A DNA stretch of 39,688 nucleotides from an uncultured Prevotellaceae bacterium (GCA_900319235.1 ONNR01000031.1:1790-41477), one strand, 5' to 3'. Counted from the stretch's first letter, positions 24,325-34,635 are shown. Notes: generated from the sequence alone by a model not told the origin. Translations and numbers: made by a program.

Positions 24325-26562
24325 TTAATCTTCTTTGTCAGAAAGAACAAAATCAGGAATATAGTACAAGTCTTGATATGATTTGCATTTTCTGGCTGAT
24401 TCGACCGCTTTATTGCTTTGGCTACGAGAGTATGGTGTTTTTTTATTCGCATCCCTGTAGTCTCCTGAATAACTTGCGCAAATGGCGGCGCGAATTCTCT
24501 GATCCAGGTTTGTATTAGAAGTAGCAGCATAACTTCCCACGGCTTTTTTTATAGATTCAGCAGTGGAATTTGCAAAAGATATTGCCTTATATACCTTTTC
24601 CGCTACATCCACATGATAGGAAAGTCTGTCCCTGGTAGGCTTATTTTTTTCAATATTCTTTGCTTCCTGATTGTTCAAGAATTGCTTTAAACCAGCTATC
24701 TCACTGAATTTAAAATCAAGCGTCTTGATACGTGCCAACTTCTTATTGTATTCGGCTACTATGTCGTTCTGACTGTTCCCTGTTGCAATGGTTTCTGCTT
24801 GAGACGATCCAATCGATTGATTCGCGGGATCTGAAGAAGTTGCTGGCTGAGCAGGTTCCGGTTGATTTGGAATCAGTTGAACAGTAGTAGGCTGAGAAGG
24901 ATTCTGCTGAGCAGGATTTGGTTGGGCTGGCGTCGGCTGAGGAGGTGCTGGCTGCACAGGCGTTTCTTTCGAAGAGTTCAGCCAGTAGGTGATTCCCCAA
25001 CCTGCAGCACCACCAATCAGCAGCATACCTAGCGCCAGAAGGATGGCATAGAGCAATGGCATGCTTTTCTTGATTCCGCTACCGGGTTTGTCTTCGCCGA
25101 GGTCGATGGGAGAGTTCTTGCTTAGTTCGATGTCTTTTTTACAGAAATGAATGTTTGAAGATGGAACTGTAGCCCTAACAGAGAATATAAATGGACCTTT
25201 TCCTAACATGTCTTTAGGTATAGGAACCTCGCCCTTAAACTCACAATAGGTATTCTTTTCATAGCGTTCTTCGCCAACTTTTGTCAAAATGATTTTACGG
25301 GCATACTCCCAATTACCTTCATTTTGCGTCATGAAGATATTGGCAAATATGCCTTTGTCGATGCCTAGCGGATTGACAATCGTTGCCTTGACAGGAATGA
25401 GGATATAGTTGTCGTCAGCCTGCTTGGGTCCCTTGAGATCGGACGTATAGGTGTCAACAATCTTTGGTGCAATTGGCTTGGGTTTTGTCACATTGACATT
25501 CTGTACCAGCTGCCTTTGGAAATTCAGCTCAGAAGGGGAGAATGTCAGCGACCAATCGGAAGGATACTTGACAGACCACGTGTCGTAGATCTCACGGCCC
25601 TTCAACTGGAAATTGCCTGTGGCTGACACAGTCTTGATGAAGCGACCATTGCTCAGCTCGATTTTCGACATGTCAATAGTCTCGCCCGTCACGACAAGAC
25701 GGCAATCGAACACTTTCTCGGGGAACGACTTCACCTTAATCGCTACAGCCTCCTGTTTCTCGTCCAAACTAATCTGGCCCCATTCGCAATCCTTGTCGCC
25801 AGAGAGCAGGCTCTTCAGCTCATCGATGCTGAATTTTACAGAAACCGGCTGATAAACGCTTTGGTCTTCAGGCAAGACAGTGAAATCCAATATTTTACCA
25901 GTATCGATGATGGGGTCAACGGGTTCAAGCGGTTTGCCGTTGCGCAAAATATGCACATCGTAAACAGGTTGGCGTGGGATGGCCAGGCTATTGATGACAC
26001 CTTCGGTTGTGGTGCCCTTCTCAGCAATGACGATTTCGCCATAGGGCTGGAACTCTCGGTACTGGTAGTCGTAAAGTAACTCCTGGATATTCGAAGTGAA
26101 TATGTAGGCCACTTCACCGCCTGCGGTCATGGGGCGATGCACGGTGGGAGCGGGGAAGAGCGGATATTTCTGCAGGATGCTGCTGAAGATATTCAAGTCG
26201 TATTCGGCACGCTTGAACTGCCACTTTACGCCCTGGGTCATATAGTTGGCCTTGAAAGTCGTCTCCAACTCATCAATCAACACCTTGGGGTTGCTGATGC
26301 AGAGCCCTGCGGGGATGGAGATGCCGATACGCAAACGCCCTTCACGCGTCTGGCCGTAGCTGCAAACGTTATTGATGGTTTTGATAAGGACGGTGACATC
26401 CGTGCGATTCTGCAGCGTATAGTAGCTTTCGTTCATCATGACTGCAGAATAGACCTTATCTTCGGGATAGAAGGCTGGCTCAATAGCTACAAGTTGCTGA
26501 TATCCGGAATTGGAATCTGCATTGCCGCAGATGGATAGTGTTATATTATTTTCCTTGCTCAT
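24325..26562 (-). CDS. Bitopic protein: large cytoplasmic beta domains, TM, Pro/Gln linker, periplasmic helical domain
   Basis: The protein is 745 aa without a signal peptide. Residues 1 to about 490 are predicted cytoplasmic: an alpha/beta N-domain (ITLSICGNADSNSGYQQLVA, then TREGRLRIGISIPAGL) and two or three beta-sandwich modules, including KDMLGKGPFIFSVRATVPSS. One TM helix lies at about 500-528 (LLYAILLALGMLLIGGAAGW). A 60-residue Pro/Gln/Ala linker follows (VQPAPPQPTPAQPNPAQQNP) and then a helical periplasmic tail of about 130 residues. It starts 4 bp after the GTPase gene, so the cytoplasmic part may be the GTPase's partner. That would parallel the GTPase-associated proteins of predicted bacterial conflict systems, an analogy only. 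It is a candidate signal transducer across the inner membrane. Confidence 0.82.
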   Translation of the reverse strand: MSKENNITLSICGNADSNSGYQQLVAIEPAFYPEDKVYSAVMMNESYYTLQNRTDVTVLIKTINNVCSYGQTREGRLRIGISIPAGLCISNPKVLIDELETTFKANYMTQGVKWQFKRAEYDLNIFSSILQKYPLFPAPTVHRPMTAGGEVAYIFTSNIQELLYDYQYREFQPYGEIVIAEKGTTTEGVINSLAIPRQPVYDVHILRNGKPLEPVDPIIDTGKILDFTVLPEDQSVYQPVSVKFSIDELKSLLSGDKDCEWGQISLDEKQEAVAIKVKSFPEKVFDCRLVVTGETIDMSKIELSNGRFIKTVSATGNFQLKGREIYDTWSVKYPSDWSLTFSPSELNFQRQLVQNVNVTKPKPIAPKIVDTYTSDLKGPKQADDNYILIPVKATIVNPLGIDKGIFANIFMTQNEGNWEYARKIILTKVGEERYEKNTYCEFKGEVPIPKDMLGKGPFIFSVRATVPSSNIHFCKKDIELSKNSPIDLGEDKPGSGIKKSMPLLYAILLALGMLLIGGAAGWGITYWLNSSKETPVQPAPPQPTPAQPNPAQQNPSQPTTVQLIPNQPEPAQPATSSDPANQSIGSSQAETIATGNSQNDIVAEYNKKLARIKTLDFKFSEIAGLKQFLNNQEAKNIEKNKPTRDRLSYHVDVAEKVYKAISFANSTAESIKKAVGSYAATSNTNLDQRIRAAICASYSGDYRDANKKTPYSRSQSNKAVESARKCKSYQDLYYIPDFVLSDKED

Positions 26563-26566
26563 AGCT

Positions 26567-28462
26567 TCAAATAATTGGTTTGTTGAACAATCTTGTCACT
26601 TTGGACCATATGGAATCATTGGCATCAACTTTGATTGTATAGTTGATGATTGCATCAATAAGACGATTGGCATCGGAATCATCATAATCATAAACGTCAC
26701 CTATATAGAAATGTCCAAGGCTGAAGGGGAACAGCTTCGGTTCGTTATTGGAACGATTGTTGATACCATACTCCCTGCACCAGTCCTTGATGTCGGGGAT
26801 TATGTTGCCATGACGCGCCAGAATAATGTCTCTTGCCTTATCCCTTCGTTCAATCTCATCGCCGAGGAGGTCGGCCTTGGTTACGATGAAGTGGAAGGAG
26901 TCGATGAGTTCGGCAATATCCTTGTTCTCCGGTTGCTTGAACAAACCAAAAAGACGTTCGAGCATCTGTTTCTGGCTCACATAAATGACTTCTTCGCCCC
27001 TTTGGAACTTGTTGCCATTCTGATCGACGCCGAAGATAGGACGTTTGATCTTTCGTTTATCTGCAGTAGGATCGAGGATGATGAAAATGGCTTTGCGATT
27101 CTTGTTCCTCAAGATGTTGGTGGCACCCGATCCCATTTGCTCGAACGAGGTTTTGCCATCGGGATTCTTGACAATCTGGAATGCGAATTCCTCGCCCGAC
27201 ATCTCGATAAGATTCAGGTGGTGAATGCCGCTAAGGGAGCCTTTCGAATTGCGTTCCTTGACATCGGCCTTGATGGCTGTTGTAAAGGTGCCATAGGTGG
27301 AAGGTGGTACACGACCAGCCTCGACAAATTCGACAAGGTCGGCTCCATAGGCTCCGCCCAAGGCCACGGGATCGTAGGATAATTGTTTCGAATTGAGCAA
27401 TCCCATCAGAATGCAGGTCTTGCCTGTAGAAGGAATTCCGAAAAAGAACACGTCGGTTCGATCAGGAGGGCAGTCCTTGATACTCTTTTTCTCGTCCATA
27501 ACAATCTCCGGCAATACTTGGGAATTGCGGAACTTGTCATACGATTCTTCGGTAATAAGGCCCTCGTTGATAATTGACTGAATGTTGAAAATGCCCTTAT
27601 TGATCAGGTCCATAAAGCGAGACGTGTCATATTGATTGACTAGTCGATGCATCTCTTTGATTTCCTGTTGCCTGAGTGACAGGAGAAGAATCTCGGCATT
27701 CTGCTTGAATGGACTGCTGGGGTAATCGTTGATGTATTGATTGACTACAAAGATGTCGTTAGAGCTATTCACTTCATCCCACTTGGCATAGGAGGCGATG
27801 ATTTCCTGAGCCTCCTTGGCATGACGGCTCTGAGGATGGGTAATCCTGAAGGTCTCGAGGTCGCCGATACGAGTGTGGTCGATGGCATTCCATTCGGCAT
27901 CGTCCATGGCATTTTGGGCTTCCTGACGGTGGACAGACTGGGGAACATCCTGGATGAATTTGGACAGCGAATCTTCATTGAGGAAATCAACCATTGACCA
28001 GAGGATGTCGTCAAGTTCCTGGAAATGGGCACTATGAGGGTACTTGGCGAGATAGGACAGGATATCCTTGTAGCTTGTGCGGTCAAGATTCTGCCAATCG
28101 GTGATTTCGACGATTGAACTGAGCATGTGACGGGCGTCGTCGATATGACTGTGATAGGGGTTGAGTGGCTCCCAACGGGTCAGATACTCTTTGAGCTTCT
28201 GCTCCAACTGAGCTGTTCCCATGGCCTTGCTGTTGGCCTCGATTGCTTTCCATTCCTCCTGTTCCTGAGGATTGGGCTGATGCAGTCGTTCTTCGAGGAA
28301 AGTGACTTTTTCGGGTTGAAGACCACCGGCCTTCATTCTCTCCAGAAGAGCCTCCCTCTGGGCCGGAGTATCTTCTTTTGAAAGATAGGTCCAAAGTTGG
28401 GGAGCCGAGGCTATCTTGCAGCGGGTAACTATCTGCTGTCTTTGTAATTCTGTGAGTGGCAT
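26567..28462 (-). CDS. Helical-repeat protein with C-terminal P-loop GTPase domain
   Basis: The protein is 631 aa. The N-terminal half holds helical repeats with a shared phrase: YLAKYPHSAHFQEL, FIQDVPQSVHRQEAQNAMDD, FRITHPQSRHAKEAQEIIAS and YINDYPSSPFKQNAEI. The C-terminal half is a GTPase-like NTPase. The P-loop is GIPSTGKT (about residue 340), the G3 position reads LIEMSGEE (Glu in place of the usual Asp of DxxG), and G4 is TKAD (about 527). The fold resembles the 'double-GTPase' families reported in bacterial conflict systems, but I cannot confirm that by eye. The protein is predicted soluble and cytoplasmic, 26 bp downstream of the 4-TM gene and 4 bp upstream of the bitopic protein. It could be a nucleotide-dependent switch for the membrane complex. 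Confidence 0.82.
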   Translation of the reverse strand: MPLTELQRQQIVTRCKIASAPQLWTYLSKEDTPAQREALLERMKAGGLQPEKVTFLEERLHQPNPQEQEEWKAIEANSKAMGTAQLEQKLKEYLTRWEPLNPYHSHIDDARHMLSSIVEITDWQNLDRTSYKDILSYLAKYPHSAHFQELDDILWSMVDFLNEDSLSKFIQDVPQSVHRQEAQNAMDDAEWNAIDHTRIGDLETFRITHPQSRHAKEAQEIIASYAKWDEVNSSNDIFVVNQYINDYPSSPFKQNAEILLLSLRQQEIKEMHRLVNQYDTSRFMDLINKGIFNIQSIINEGLITEESYDKFRNSQVLPEIVMDEKKSIKDCPPDRTDVFFFGIPSTGKTCILMGLLNSKQLSYDPVALGGAYGADLVEFVEAGRVPPSTYGTFTTAIKADVKERNSKGSLSGIHHLNLIEMSGEEFAFQIVKNPDGKTSFEQMGSGATNILRNKNRKAIFIILDPTADKRKIKRPIFGVDQNGNKFQRGEEVIYVSQKQMLERLFGLFKQPENKDIAELIDSFHFIVTKADLLGDEIERRDKARDIILARHGNIIPDIKDWCREYGINNRSNNEPKLFPFSLGHFYIGDVYDYDDSDANRLIDAIINYTIKVDANDSIWSKVTRLFNKPII

Positions 28463-28488
28463 ATTTCGAAAATGTTGAATAATGATAA

Positions 28489-29502
28489 TTAGAGACTAAT
28501 ACCTCCGTCGTTGCTCCTGTTTTTGCTGCTACCTCCATAAGAAATCCCGTTGGAGGAGGCAGTTAAATAGGTGAACAGTATCATGAGATGAAGGACTACA
28601 AGCACAATGACGCCCAACACGGTGACTTTAGGTGCCTGCTTCACCATGCTGCCGAATCTTAACTGGGGCGCCTCCTGGTTGAAGGTTTGGGTGTTTACCT
28701 TCAGGGTAGTGACAACCTTGGTGGTGTGTGCCTTGGTTTTCGGGTCCTCAAAGGTTTGTGTCACTGTCTCGAAGACTGGTAATTGGGCTTGAGTAGTATA
28801 GAGGTCGATTGTGGCCTTTGCACCTCGGCATGCACGATTCAAATCGCCAGGAATCAGGGGCACCTTCAGAACATCCCACGTGCGAATGGCAGTCTTGCAT
28901 GGAGTGATATACTTGGTCTGGACACTGTCTTTGGCGCTGAGGTAAGTGTTGCCCAGAATACGACTCTTTGTGGTCGCCATGAACTGATCGGCTTGCTCCT
29001 TATTGGTAACCAACAGTGTGTTGAGCAAATTGTTGACGTTATCGTCACAACCCTCACGGTGAGCCAAGGCATTGTCGAAACTCGTCTGTGTGTTGTTCAG
29101 GAATTTCGTTTCAGCAAGTTCATAGTATGCAAACAGCGAATCGATCTTTGCTATATCTTCTGAAGCGACGGCTGCCAGCGTCGCCTTGTCGCCCTGGACG
29201 TCGAAAAACTTCAATGTGGCTCGTGACGACAAGAAGGCAAAGCCAACGTAGATAATCAAAAGTACAATCTGAATAATAATCATGAGTTTGGCATCAATCT
29301 TCTTGCCCTTGAGTGCTGCTGCCCCAAAGGATAGGGCTCCTGCAATGACTGCGAATCCTATGGCCCACAAGAGGCTGGAGGTGATGTCTCCGTCGTTGAG
29401 ATAGAGCTGACCGAGATAGGTCACGATGCCGAAAGCGATGAGTCCGATGATAGTGATGATGTTGGCAATGGAGACTCCGCTGGATTCCTTTTGTTGTTTC
29501 AT
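28489..29502 (-). CDS. Membrane protein, four TM helices with a central periplasmic or cytoplasmic domain
   Basis: The protein is 337 aa. Three TM helices lie in the first 100 residues (IANIITIIGLIAFGIVTYLG, SLLWAIGFAVIAGALSFGAA, LMIIIQIVLLIIYVGFAFLS). A soluble stretch of about 190 residues follows, then a fourth TM helix (VTVLGVIVLVVLHLMILFTY, about 295-315). A Gly/Ser/Asn-rich tail (SNGISYGGSSKNRSNDGGIS) ends the protein. The soluble part is helical and then beta (TVTQTFEDPKTKAHTTKVVT). No catalytic motif is visible. It sits between the subtilisin (34 bp) and the GTPase gene (26 bp). It could form the membrane base of the complex, but no family is recognised. Confidence 0.8.
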   Translation of the reverse strand: MKQQKESSGVSIANIITIIGLIAFGIVTYLGQLYLNDGDITSSLLWAIGFAVIAGALSFGAAALKGKKIDAKLMIIIQIVLLIIYVGFAFLSSRATLKFFDVQGDKATLAAVASEDIAKIDSLFAYYELAETKFLNNTQTSFDNALAHREGCDDNVNNLLNTLLVTNKEQADQFMATTKSRILGNTYLSAKDSVQTKYITPCKTAIRTWDVLKVPLIPGDLNRACRGAKATIDLYTTQAQLPVFETVTQTFEDPKTKAHTTKVVTTLKVNTQTFNQEAPQLRFGSMVKQAPKVTVLGVIVLVVLHLMILFTYLTASSNGISYGGSSKNRSNDGGISL

Positions 29503-29536
29503 ATATGAATAATGTTATTGTTGATTAGTTGTGTGA

Positions 29537-31621
29537 TTAATAGGTTTTAACAACTCCGCAAGCTCCGCAAGTGACGGTCAATCGGTTGCGGAAAGCCATG
29601 TCGCAGTCGAATGTCTTATCGGGATCATTCGGGTCGTTTTCTTCATGATGCCCAACGAGCTGCATCCGTCCATTGCTGTCGGCAGTGCCCACAAGAATTA
29701 ATTTCTTGAATCCACTGGGGTCTTTCGGGCATTGGAGTTCGGTGATAGAGCGGATTTCAACTTTTTGCTCAGCGACATCGACATTCCACGTAACAGGTGC
29801 TTCGTGAACAGTGTTATTGGTAAGGATGCTGAATACCGTTCCACGGCCCTGAGGCTCTAGTTTGAGATAAAGCGTGACAGGTTCGTCGGTCGAAGCAACG
29901 AGCAAACTACTGCGGCATTCCCACAGACCTACGAGTTGACTGGGGTCGTTCAGGATATCGGCCATCTGCGGATGACGCGTCTTGACACGCTCCAAAGCGT
30001 CCTTGATCTGCACCAATGGACCGATGTGCTGTTCCTGCGGCTGTGGTTTGCCGGTCTCAACCAGGATGTTGATGACCTCATCGTTGGTCAGCGTGGAGTC
30101 GATGCTCTTCATCAGTGCCACAACGCCAGCTACAAGAGGTGCAGCCATCGAGGTGCCCTCGAGCAGCATATACTTGTTGTTGGGCACGGCACCGATGATA
30201 TCTACGCCGGGCATCGAGACGGTCGAATAGTTGACATCCATTTCGGGAAGAAGACCATAGTTGGTGAAGCCTACGGAGTCGAGATCATGACCGCAGGCAG
30301 AAACTCGCAGCGTGGATGAGTTACGCTTCGAGGGGTCGATGCCAGCTACAGCGCCATCGTTGCCTGCTGCAAAAACGATCATGCAGTTGCGACGGTTGGC
30401 AACACGGAAGACGTAGTCCCAGACTTTCTCTTCCTCCAGCGCCTCGGTCTGCGCTATGGCTACCTGCACTTCTTCGTCTTGGTCGGCAAACGCAGTCAGA
30501 GCCGAGCCCATCGAACAATTGATGACATGTGCACCATGCAGGATGCAGTAGAGGATACCTTCGGCGATACGAAGCGCAGAGGAGCCGCCCCCTGGAACCG
30601 AAGGATCGGCAACGCTGACAGGAATGATAGAGCAGAGAGGTGCAATGCCGCTGAGGCCCTCTTTGTTATTGGCCGTAGCAGCTGCACAACTCAGGACGTG
30701 CGTGCCGTGGATAGCCGTTCCCATAGATACACCGTCGGGCGGGAAGAGGTTGGTGGGGTCGGTATTCATGCGATCGATACAGAACGGTGCTATGATGCGC
30801 TTGGTCCGGAGTTCGGGATGACGGAGGTCGAAGTAAGAATCGACAACGCCTATCACAATATTCGGATCGCCTACGGTGATGCCCCAAGCCTCATAGAGCT
30901 GTACGCCCTGATGCCACCAGTTGCATTCGCTGTTGTATATCGCCGGGTCGTTGGGTTTGAGATTTGACCCCATGATCTGTTCGTCGAAGACGATGAAGTC
31001 GAACTCGGACATCTTGCCGTTGATTTCGGCCTTCACTTGTTCACGCTTGTCGGTAGGTACGGTGATCTGCATGAAGCTTGTCAGCGGGTTGTAATAGCAC
31101 ACCTTGTAACTTGGATCGGGATAGACACGCTTGAACTTTTTGGCCCAGGCCACCATCTCCTCCTCCATGTCCTGCGTCTGCTGCAGAGAAATCAATACAT
31201 TCAGCGCATTGCCGTTGACCTCCATGCCCAGACTGTCGCGCACCGGGTTGTCGATAGGTGCTATATGATTGGCCGAGTCGGCTGGCAGCTCCGGAGTAGG
31301 TGGTGTGCCACCAGGATGCTCGGGTAGCCAAGAGGTGTCGTCGGATTGACTGGTATCAGTAGGAAGCGGATCGATCGTAGGATCGAGATGAAATACTGTG
31401 TCAGGGCCAACAGGTCGGGTGACCGTAGTGTCGATTCTGAACGGTCGGTCGGGATCATTCGAACTACCGCTACCATGACAACGGCTCATCAAGAAAAACA
31501 AAAGAAACAAGGTGGAGAGAAATACCAGTGTACGCCACAGGCACCCGCCACAGCCCCAAGGCTTCCAGAACGGAGGTCGTCCGTCGCGGGCGCCAGGATG
31601 GTTGATGAAGATCTTTTGCAT
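29537..31621 (-). CDS. Membrane-anchored subtilisin-like serine protease (S8)
   Basis: The protein is 694 aa. A 30-residue Trp/Cys/Gly-rich cytoplasmic tail (FWKPWGCGGCLWR) precedes one TM helix (TLVFLSTLFLLFFLM), so the protease domain should be periplasmic. Residues about 140-220 resemble an inhibitor-type propeptide (MEEEMVAWAKKFKRVYPDPS). The catalytic triad is intact: Asp in IGVVDSYFDLRHPEL (about 260), His in AIHGTHVLSCAA (about 307) and Ser in EGTSMAAPLVAGVVAL (about 490). The oxyanion Asn is in FAAGNDG. The C-terminal about 120 residues form a lipocalin-type beta domain (LVGLWECRSSLLV ... VTCGACGVVKTY) with a CxxC pair near the end. It likely matures or cleaves a protein within this envelope complex. 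The gene lies 40 bp after the SrfC-like gene and 34 bp before the 4-TM gene. Confidence 0.94.
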   Translation of the reverse strand: MQKIFINHPGARDGRPPFWKPWGCGGCLWRTLVFLSTLFLLFFLMSRCHGSGSSNDPDRPFRIDTTVTRPVGPDTVFHLDPTIDPLPTDTSQSDDTSWLPEHPGGTPPTPELPADSANHIAPIDNPVRDSLGMEVNGNALNVLISLQQTQDMEEEMVAWAKKFKRVYPDPSYKVCYYNPLTSFMQITVPTDKREQVKAEINGKMSEFDFIVFDEQIMGSNLKPNDPAIYNSECNWWHQGVQLYEAWGITVGDPNIVIGVVDSYFDLRHPELRTKRIIAPFCIDRMNTDPTNLFPPDGVSMGTAIHGTHVLSCAAATANNKEGLSGIAPLCSIIPVSVADPSVPGGGSSALRIAEGILYCILHGAHVINCSMGSALTAFADQDEEVQVAIAQTEALEEEKVWDYVFRVANRRNCMIVFAAGNDGAVAGIDPSKRNSSTLRVSACGHDLDSVGFTNYGLLPEMDVNYSTVSMPGVDIIGAVPNNKYMLLEGTSMAAPLVAGVVALMKSIDSTLTNDEVINILVETGKPQPQEQHIGPLVQIKDALERVKTRHPQMADILNDPSQLVGLWECRSSLLVASTDEPVTLYLKLEPQGRGTVFSILTNNTVHEAPVTWNVDVAEQKVEIRSITELQCPKDPSGFKKLILVGTADSNGRMQLVGHHEENDPNDPDKTFDCDMAFRNRLTVTCGACGVVKTY

Positions 31622-31661
31622 AATATTATAAAATATGTGTATCGATTGATGGAAGGATTAT

Positions 31662-34592
31662 TTATCCGATTTTCTTGATGATTTCGCCCATAAGGTGATT
31701 GGCCTGTCGGTCATAATTGTTGAAGGCTCCTCCCTTGCCGATGAATGAGATTGTCATATACTCGACCCACTGCCAATAGTTGAGGGCAAAGGATGGAGTC
31801 AGCGTACTCTCATTCTCGTTGAAGTCATCGAACATCTTGGTCAACTCCTCGTCGGTATAGGTCTCCTGACGAGGCACATCGATGTGCTCGAAGCACGAAA
31901 GGTTGAATTCCTTTGCAATTTTACGCAGACCATTGATTTCGTCGGCATCACGATAGGAGAAGCCCAGGTCGTTGACGAAATTGTTGATTTCGGTGGCCAT
32001 CAGATCGGCAACAAGGGTCTCGTTGATTGTGGAGGTGACGAGTACATTGACAAATTCGGCAATCGAAGAGGCGATCTTGTCGCTTAGTTTCATCTGCTCG
32101 GCAGTCTCTGCGATGTTCTCGATGAGCTGGCTCATGATGATGCTGTCGAACTCCTCTTCCTCGGTGAGTGCCTCGAGCAACAGTGGCGAGCGCAGCTTGG
32201 CAATCCAGGCATCGAATGTCTTGTCGGCGATGATGACAGAGTTCTGGTGCTTCTTCTGGTTGGGAGAGAAGATGCTGGTCGGGTCGATGCCCTTGCGCTG
32301 CAGGTACTCTTCGACCTCCTGGCGAGAATCGAGGACAAGTTCCTCCTGGAGCAGTTCCCAGCGCTCCTTGTCGTTCTGGCAGAGGGCCAACTGCTTGCCA
32401 TAGCGCTTCATGATGATGGAGGTACCGCCGAAGTCGGTGGTCTTCTGATTGAGCTCGGTGCCCTGGATGAGCTTGTGGAGCACGGTGTAGGTGTCGCGCT
32501 CGGTAACCTGGAAACGTTCAATCATGTGACCGAAGTAATAGTTGTCATGCTGAATGCAGAAATCCAGTTCGCGTGTCACCTTCTTAGCCTTTCGGATATT
32601 CTTGCGAAGCTTCTCGTCGGCATCCTCACTCTCATAATAAGCGCTGAGGATCTCGGACACCTTGTGGCAGATTTCACGCTGCTTGTCCTGCAGTTGCTCA
32701 TGACGAGCCACGCTGAGGCGAGGTGCTACCACCATCAGTCGCTCGATAAGATATTGCGCGCCGTCATTGTTCATCGTCGTAGCGACGTCCCAAGCGAGCT
32801 CAGGATTGCTGAAGAAGAATTTGGCGTGGTCGTTGCTGATAAAGGTTTCGCGCAGACGGTCCCAGAATTCGGCAGGGTTCAGACGTGTCTGCTCGCTGCT
32901 CAGAGGATTTTTGGGATCATATCCGGTATAAAGGTTACCACCAGCCGCTGCAGAAGAATACTTGAAGTCACGGAGCAGATAGCAATTGTCGAAACGACGG
33001 CCTTTGGCAGTGAAGTTCATAAACCAGAGATCTCCACCATTGGAGTTGTCGGGGATATCGGGTTTCAGAGACTCCTTGTAAAGAACCTTCTGGAAGCGAT
33101 TGTCCCATCGTTGGGTGAGCATCACGGAATCGTTCAGATTTTCGGTGACTTCATGCTTGAGATCCATATTGAACTTCGTACAGATAACGAAGATGGGTGG
33201 CACACCATTCATGCGTGCCACATTGCGAGCACGTTCATCAGGCGTTTTTCCTACAAACTTCTGGACCCAATTAGCTACCAGCTTATACATGTCGGTACAT
33301 TGCACATTTTCCTGATCATGGCAGAATAGCAACATGTTGATGACATGATTGTCGGAGTATTTGTGGAATAGATAAGCTACCTTGCCACGCTTCACCATGA
33401 CGTCAATCATCAGCGCATTCACTGGGAAATCCTCGCGAGGACGAGCACCAGGGAAGTCCAACAGGTCGTTGCTATGGAGAATGTCCTTTGAGAATGGCTG
33501 ACCGGAAATAAATTTGCGCGACTCGGCAGGGATTGTATCCCAGTTATACTTAATGGCACATTCGAGTGCTGAAGCATCAATCTTGAAGACAACCTCGGCA
33601 GCAATGGCAGCTAGTTCGCACTTCGGGAAGCGCTCGATGACATGCTCGGTCTTGTGTTCGTCGATCATATAGACGGTCGTAAAGCGCTCCTCGTCGTTCT
33701 TCAACTCGAGCCAATCCTTGTTGTTAAGCCCCTTGAGACAAACCACAGCCATGATGGTATTCTGACGATTGAGCACCGAATCGATATTGGTATATACTTC
33801 AGAAGCAAAACCGAGACGTTGGTGTGCCTTCAGCAGACGGTCATAGAGATTGGTAATCTCGGGCGTTGAATGCCACAATACCTTGAGGGCATAAGGCAAC
33901 TCCTCTAAAGGAATCTGGCGTACAATACGGGCAAGAATGTGGAAATAGTTGCTGGTATAGAAACGGTCGGCTAAGGTTCCGATGTGGTGCTCGGCATATT
34001 CGGCAATTTCGTAGATGTCATCCTCGATGATAGGGGTTACTGGCTGCACAGGATAGCTTTCGTACTTTTCTTTCAGAGCCAGGGCGAATGCATTGATTTC
34101 ATCAATCGTGTTTAGTGGTCGTTGATTGTCAGTGTCGAAACAGTAAGAGTCGAAAAGTATTATAGCCATGTCGGATGGAGACAATAGCTTCAATAATACG
34201 GGATGGTCCTTACGATAGCGAGGACTGATCGTTTTATCGGGCTGTTCGAAAGCCGTGAAACGAGTGACGATACCGGTAGCCTCATTTCCGATAGTAGGAG
34301 GATTAATCTCGTCGAGGAAATCATAGTTTCTCTCATTGCCATTCTTGTCGGCTGCAGTCACATAGAAAGGTTGCCCATCTTTGAGCAACAGTTCGTTCAT
34401 GACGTGCGATTTACCCTTTTGGCTCTCGCCATAGGCAGCAATAGCAGGGTTCTCACGCTTGGCATTGTCCAGCTTGCGCAGGGCAAGTCTTTCCTTGACC
34501 AATTGGGTAAAACGTTGGTCATATTGTTCGGGCTTATGTGCCTTAATCCACTCCAGGGCCTCGCCAATGGCATTAATTTGATCTTGTATCAT
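31662..34592 (-). CDS. SrfC-family (Virul_fac) dynamin-like GTPase
   Basis: The protein is 976 aa, close to the about 1000-residue size of SrfC-type 'putative bacterial virulence factor' proteins. The P-loop AYGESQKGKSHVMNELL (GESQKGKS, residues 55-62) is near the N-terminus. A G3-like DFPG occurs in DLLDFPGARPREDF (about 379), and a G4-like TKFNMD in FVICTKFNMDLK. The region between is unusually long for a GTPase. The C-terminal half is helical, as in dynamin-like stalks (EEEEFDSIIMSQLIENIAET). No TM helix is present. It starts 43 bp after the SrfB-like gene; in Enterobacteria srfB and srfC are also adjacent. Membrane remodelling driven by GTP hydrolysis is a reasonable guess; the real activity is not established. 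Confidence 0.88.
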   Translation of the reverse strand: MIQDQINAIGEALEWIKAHKPEQYDQRFTQLVKERLALRKLDNAKRENPAIAAYGESQKGKSHVMNELLLKDGQPFYVTAADKNGNERNYDFLDEINPPTIGNEATGIVTRFTAFEQPDKTISPRYRKDHPVLLKLLSPSDMAIILFDSYCFDTDNQRPLNTIDEINAFALALKEKYESYPVQPVTPIIEDDIYEIAEYAEHHIGTLADRFYTSNYFHILARIVRQIPLEELPYALKVLWHSTPEITNLYDRLLKAHQRLGFASEVYTNIDSVLNRQNTIMAVVCLKGLNNKDWLELKNDEERFTTVYMIDEHKTEHVIERFPKCELAAIAAEVVFKIDASALECAIKYNWDTIPAESRKFISGQPFSKDILHSNDLLDFPGARPREDFPVNALMIDVMVKRGKVAYLFHKYSDNHVINMLLFCHDQENVQCTDMYKLVANWVQKFVGKTPDERARNVARMNGVPPIFVICTKFNMDLKHEVTENLNDSVMLTQRWDNRFQKVLYKESLKPDIPDNSNGGDLWFMNFTAKGRRFDNCYLLRDFKYSSAAAGGNLYTGYDPKNPLSSEQTRLNPAEFWDRLRETFISNDHAKFFFSNPELAWDVATTMNNDGAQYLIERLMVVAPRLSVARHEQLQDKQREICHKVSEILSAYYESEDADEKLRKNIRKAKKVTRELDFCIQHDNYYFGHMIERFQVTERDTYTVLHKLIQGTELNQKTTDFGGTSIIMKRYGKQLALCQNDKERWELLQEELVLDSRQEVEEYLQRKGIDPTSIFSPNQKKHQNSVIIADKTFDAWIAKLRSPLLLEALTEEEEFDSIIMSQLIENIAETAEQMKLSDKIASSIAEFVNVLVTSTINETLVADLMATEINNFVNDLGFSYRDADEINGLRKIAKEFNLSCFEHIDVPRQETYTDEELTKMFDDFNENESTLTPSFALNYWQWVEYMTISFIGKGGAFNNYDRQANHLMGEIIKKIG

Positions 34593-34635
34593 AATAATAG
34601 ATTATTGTGATGTCTGCTTGTAATTCTAGTCAACA

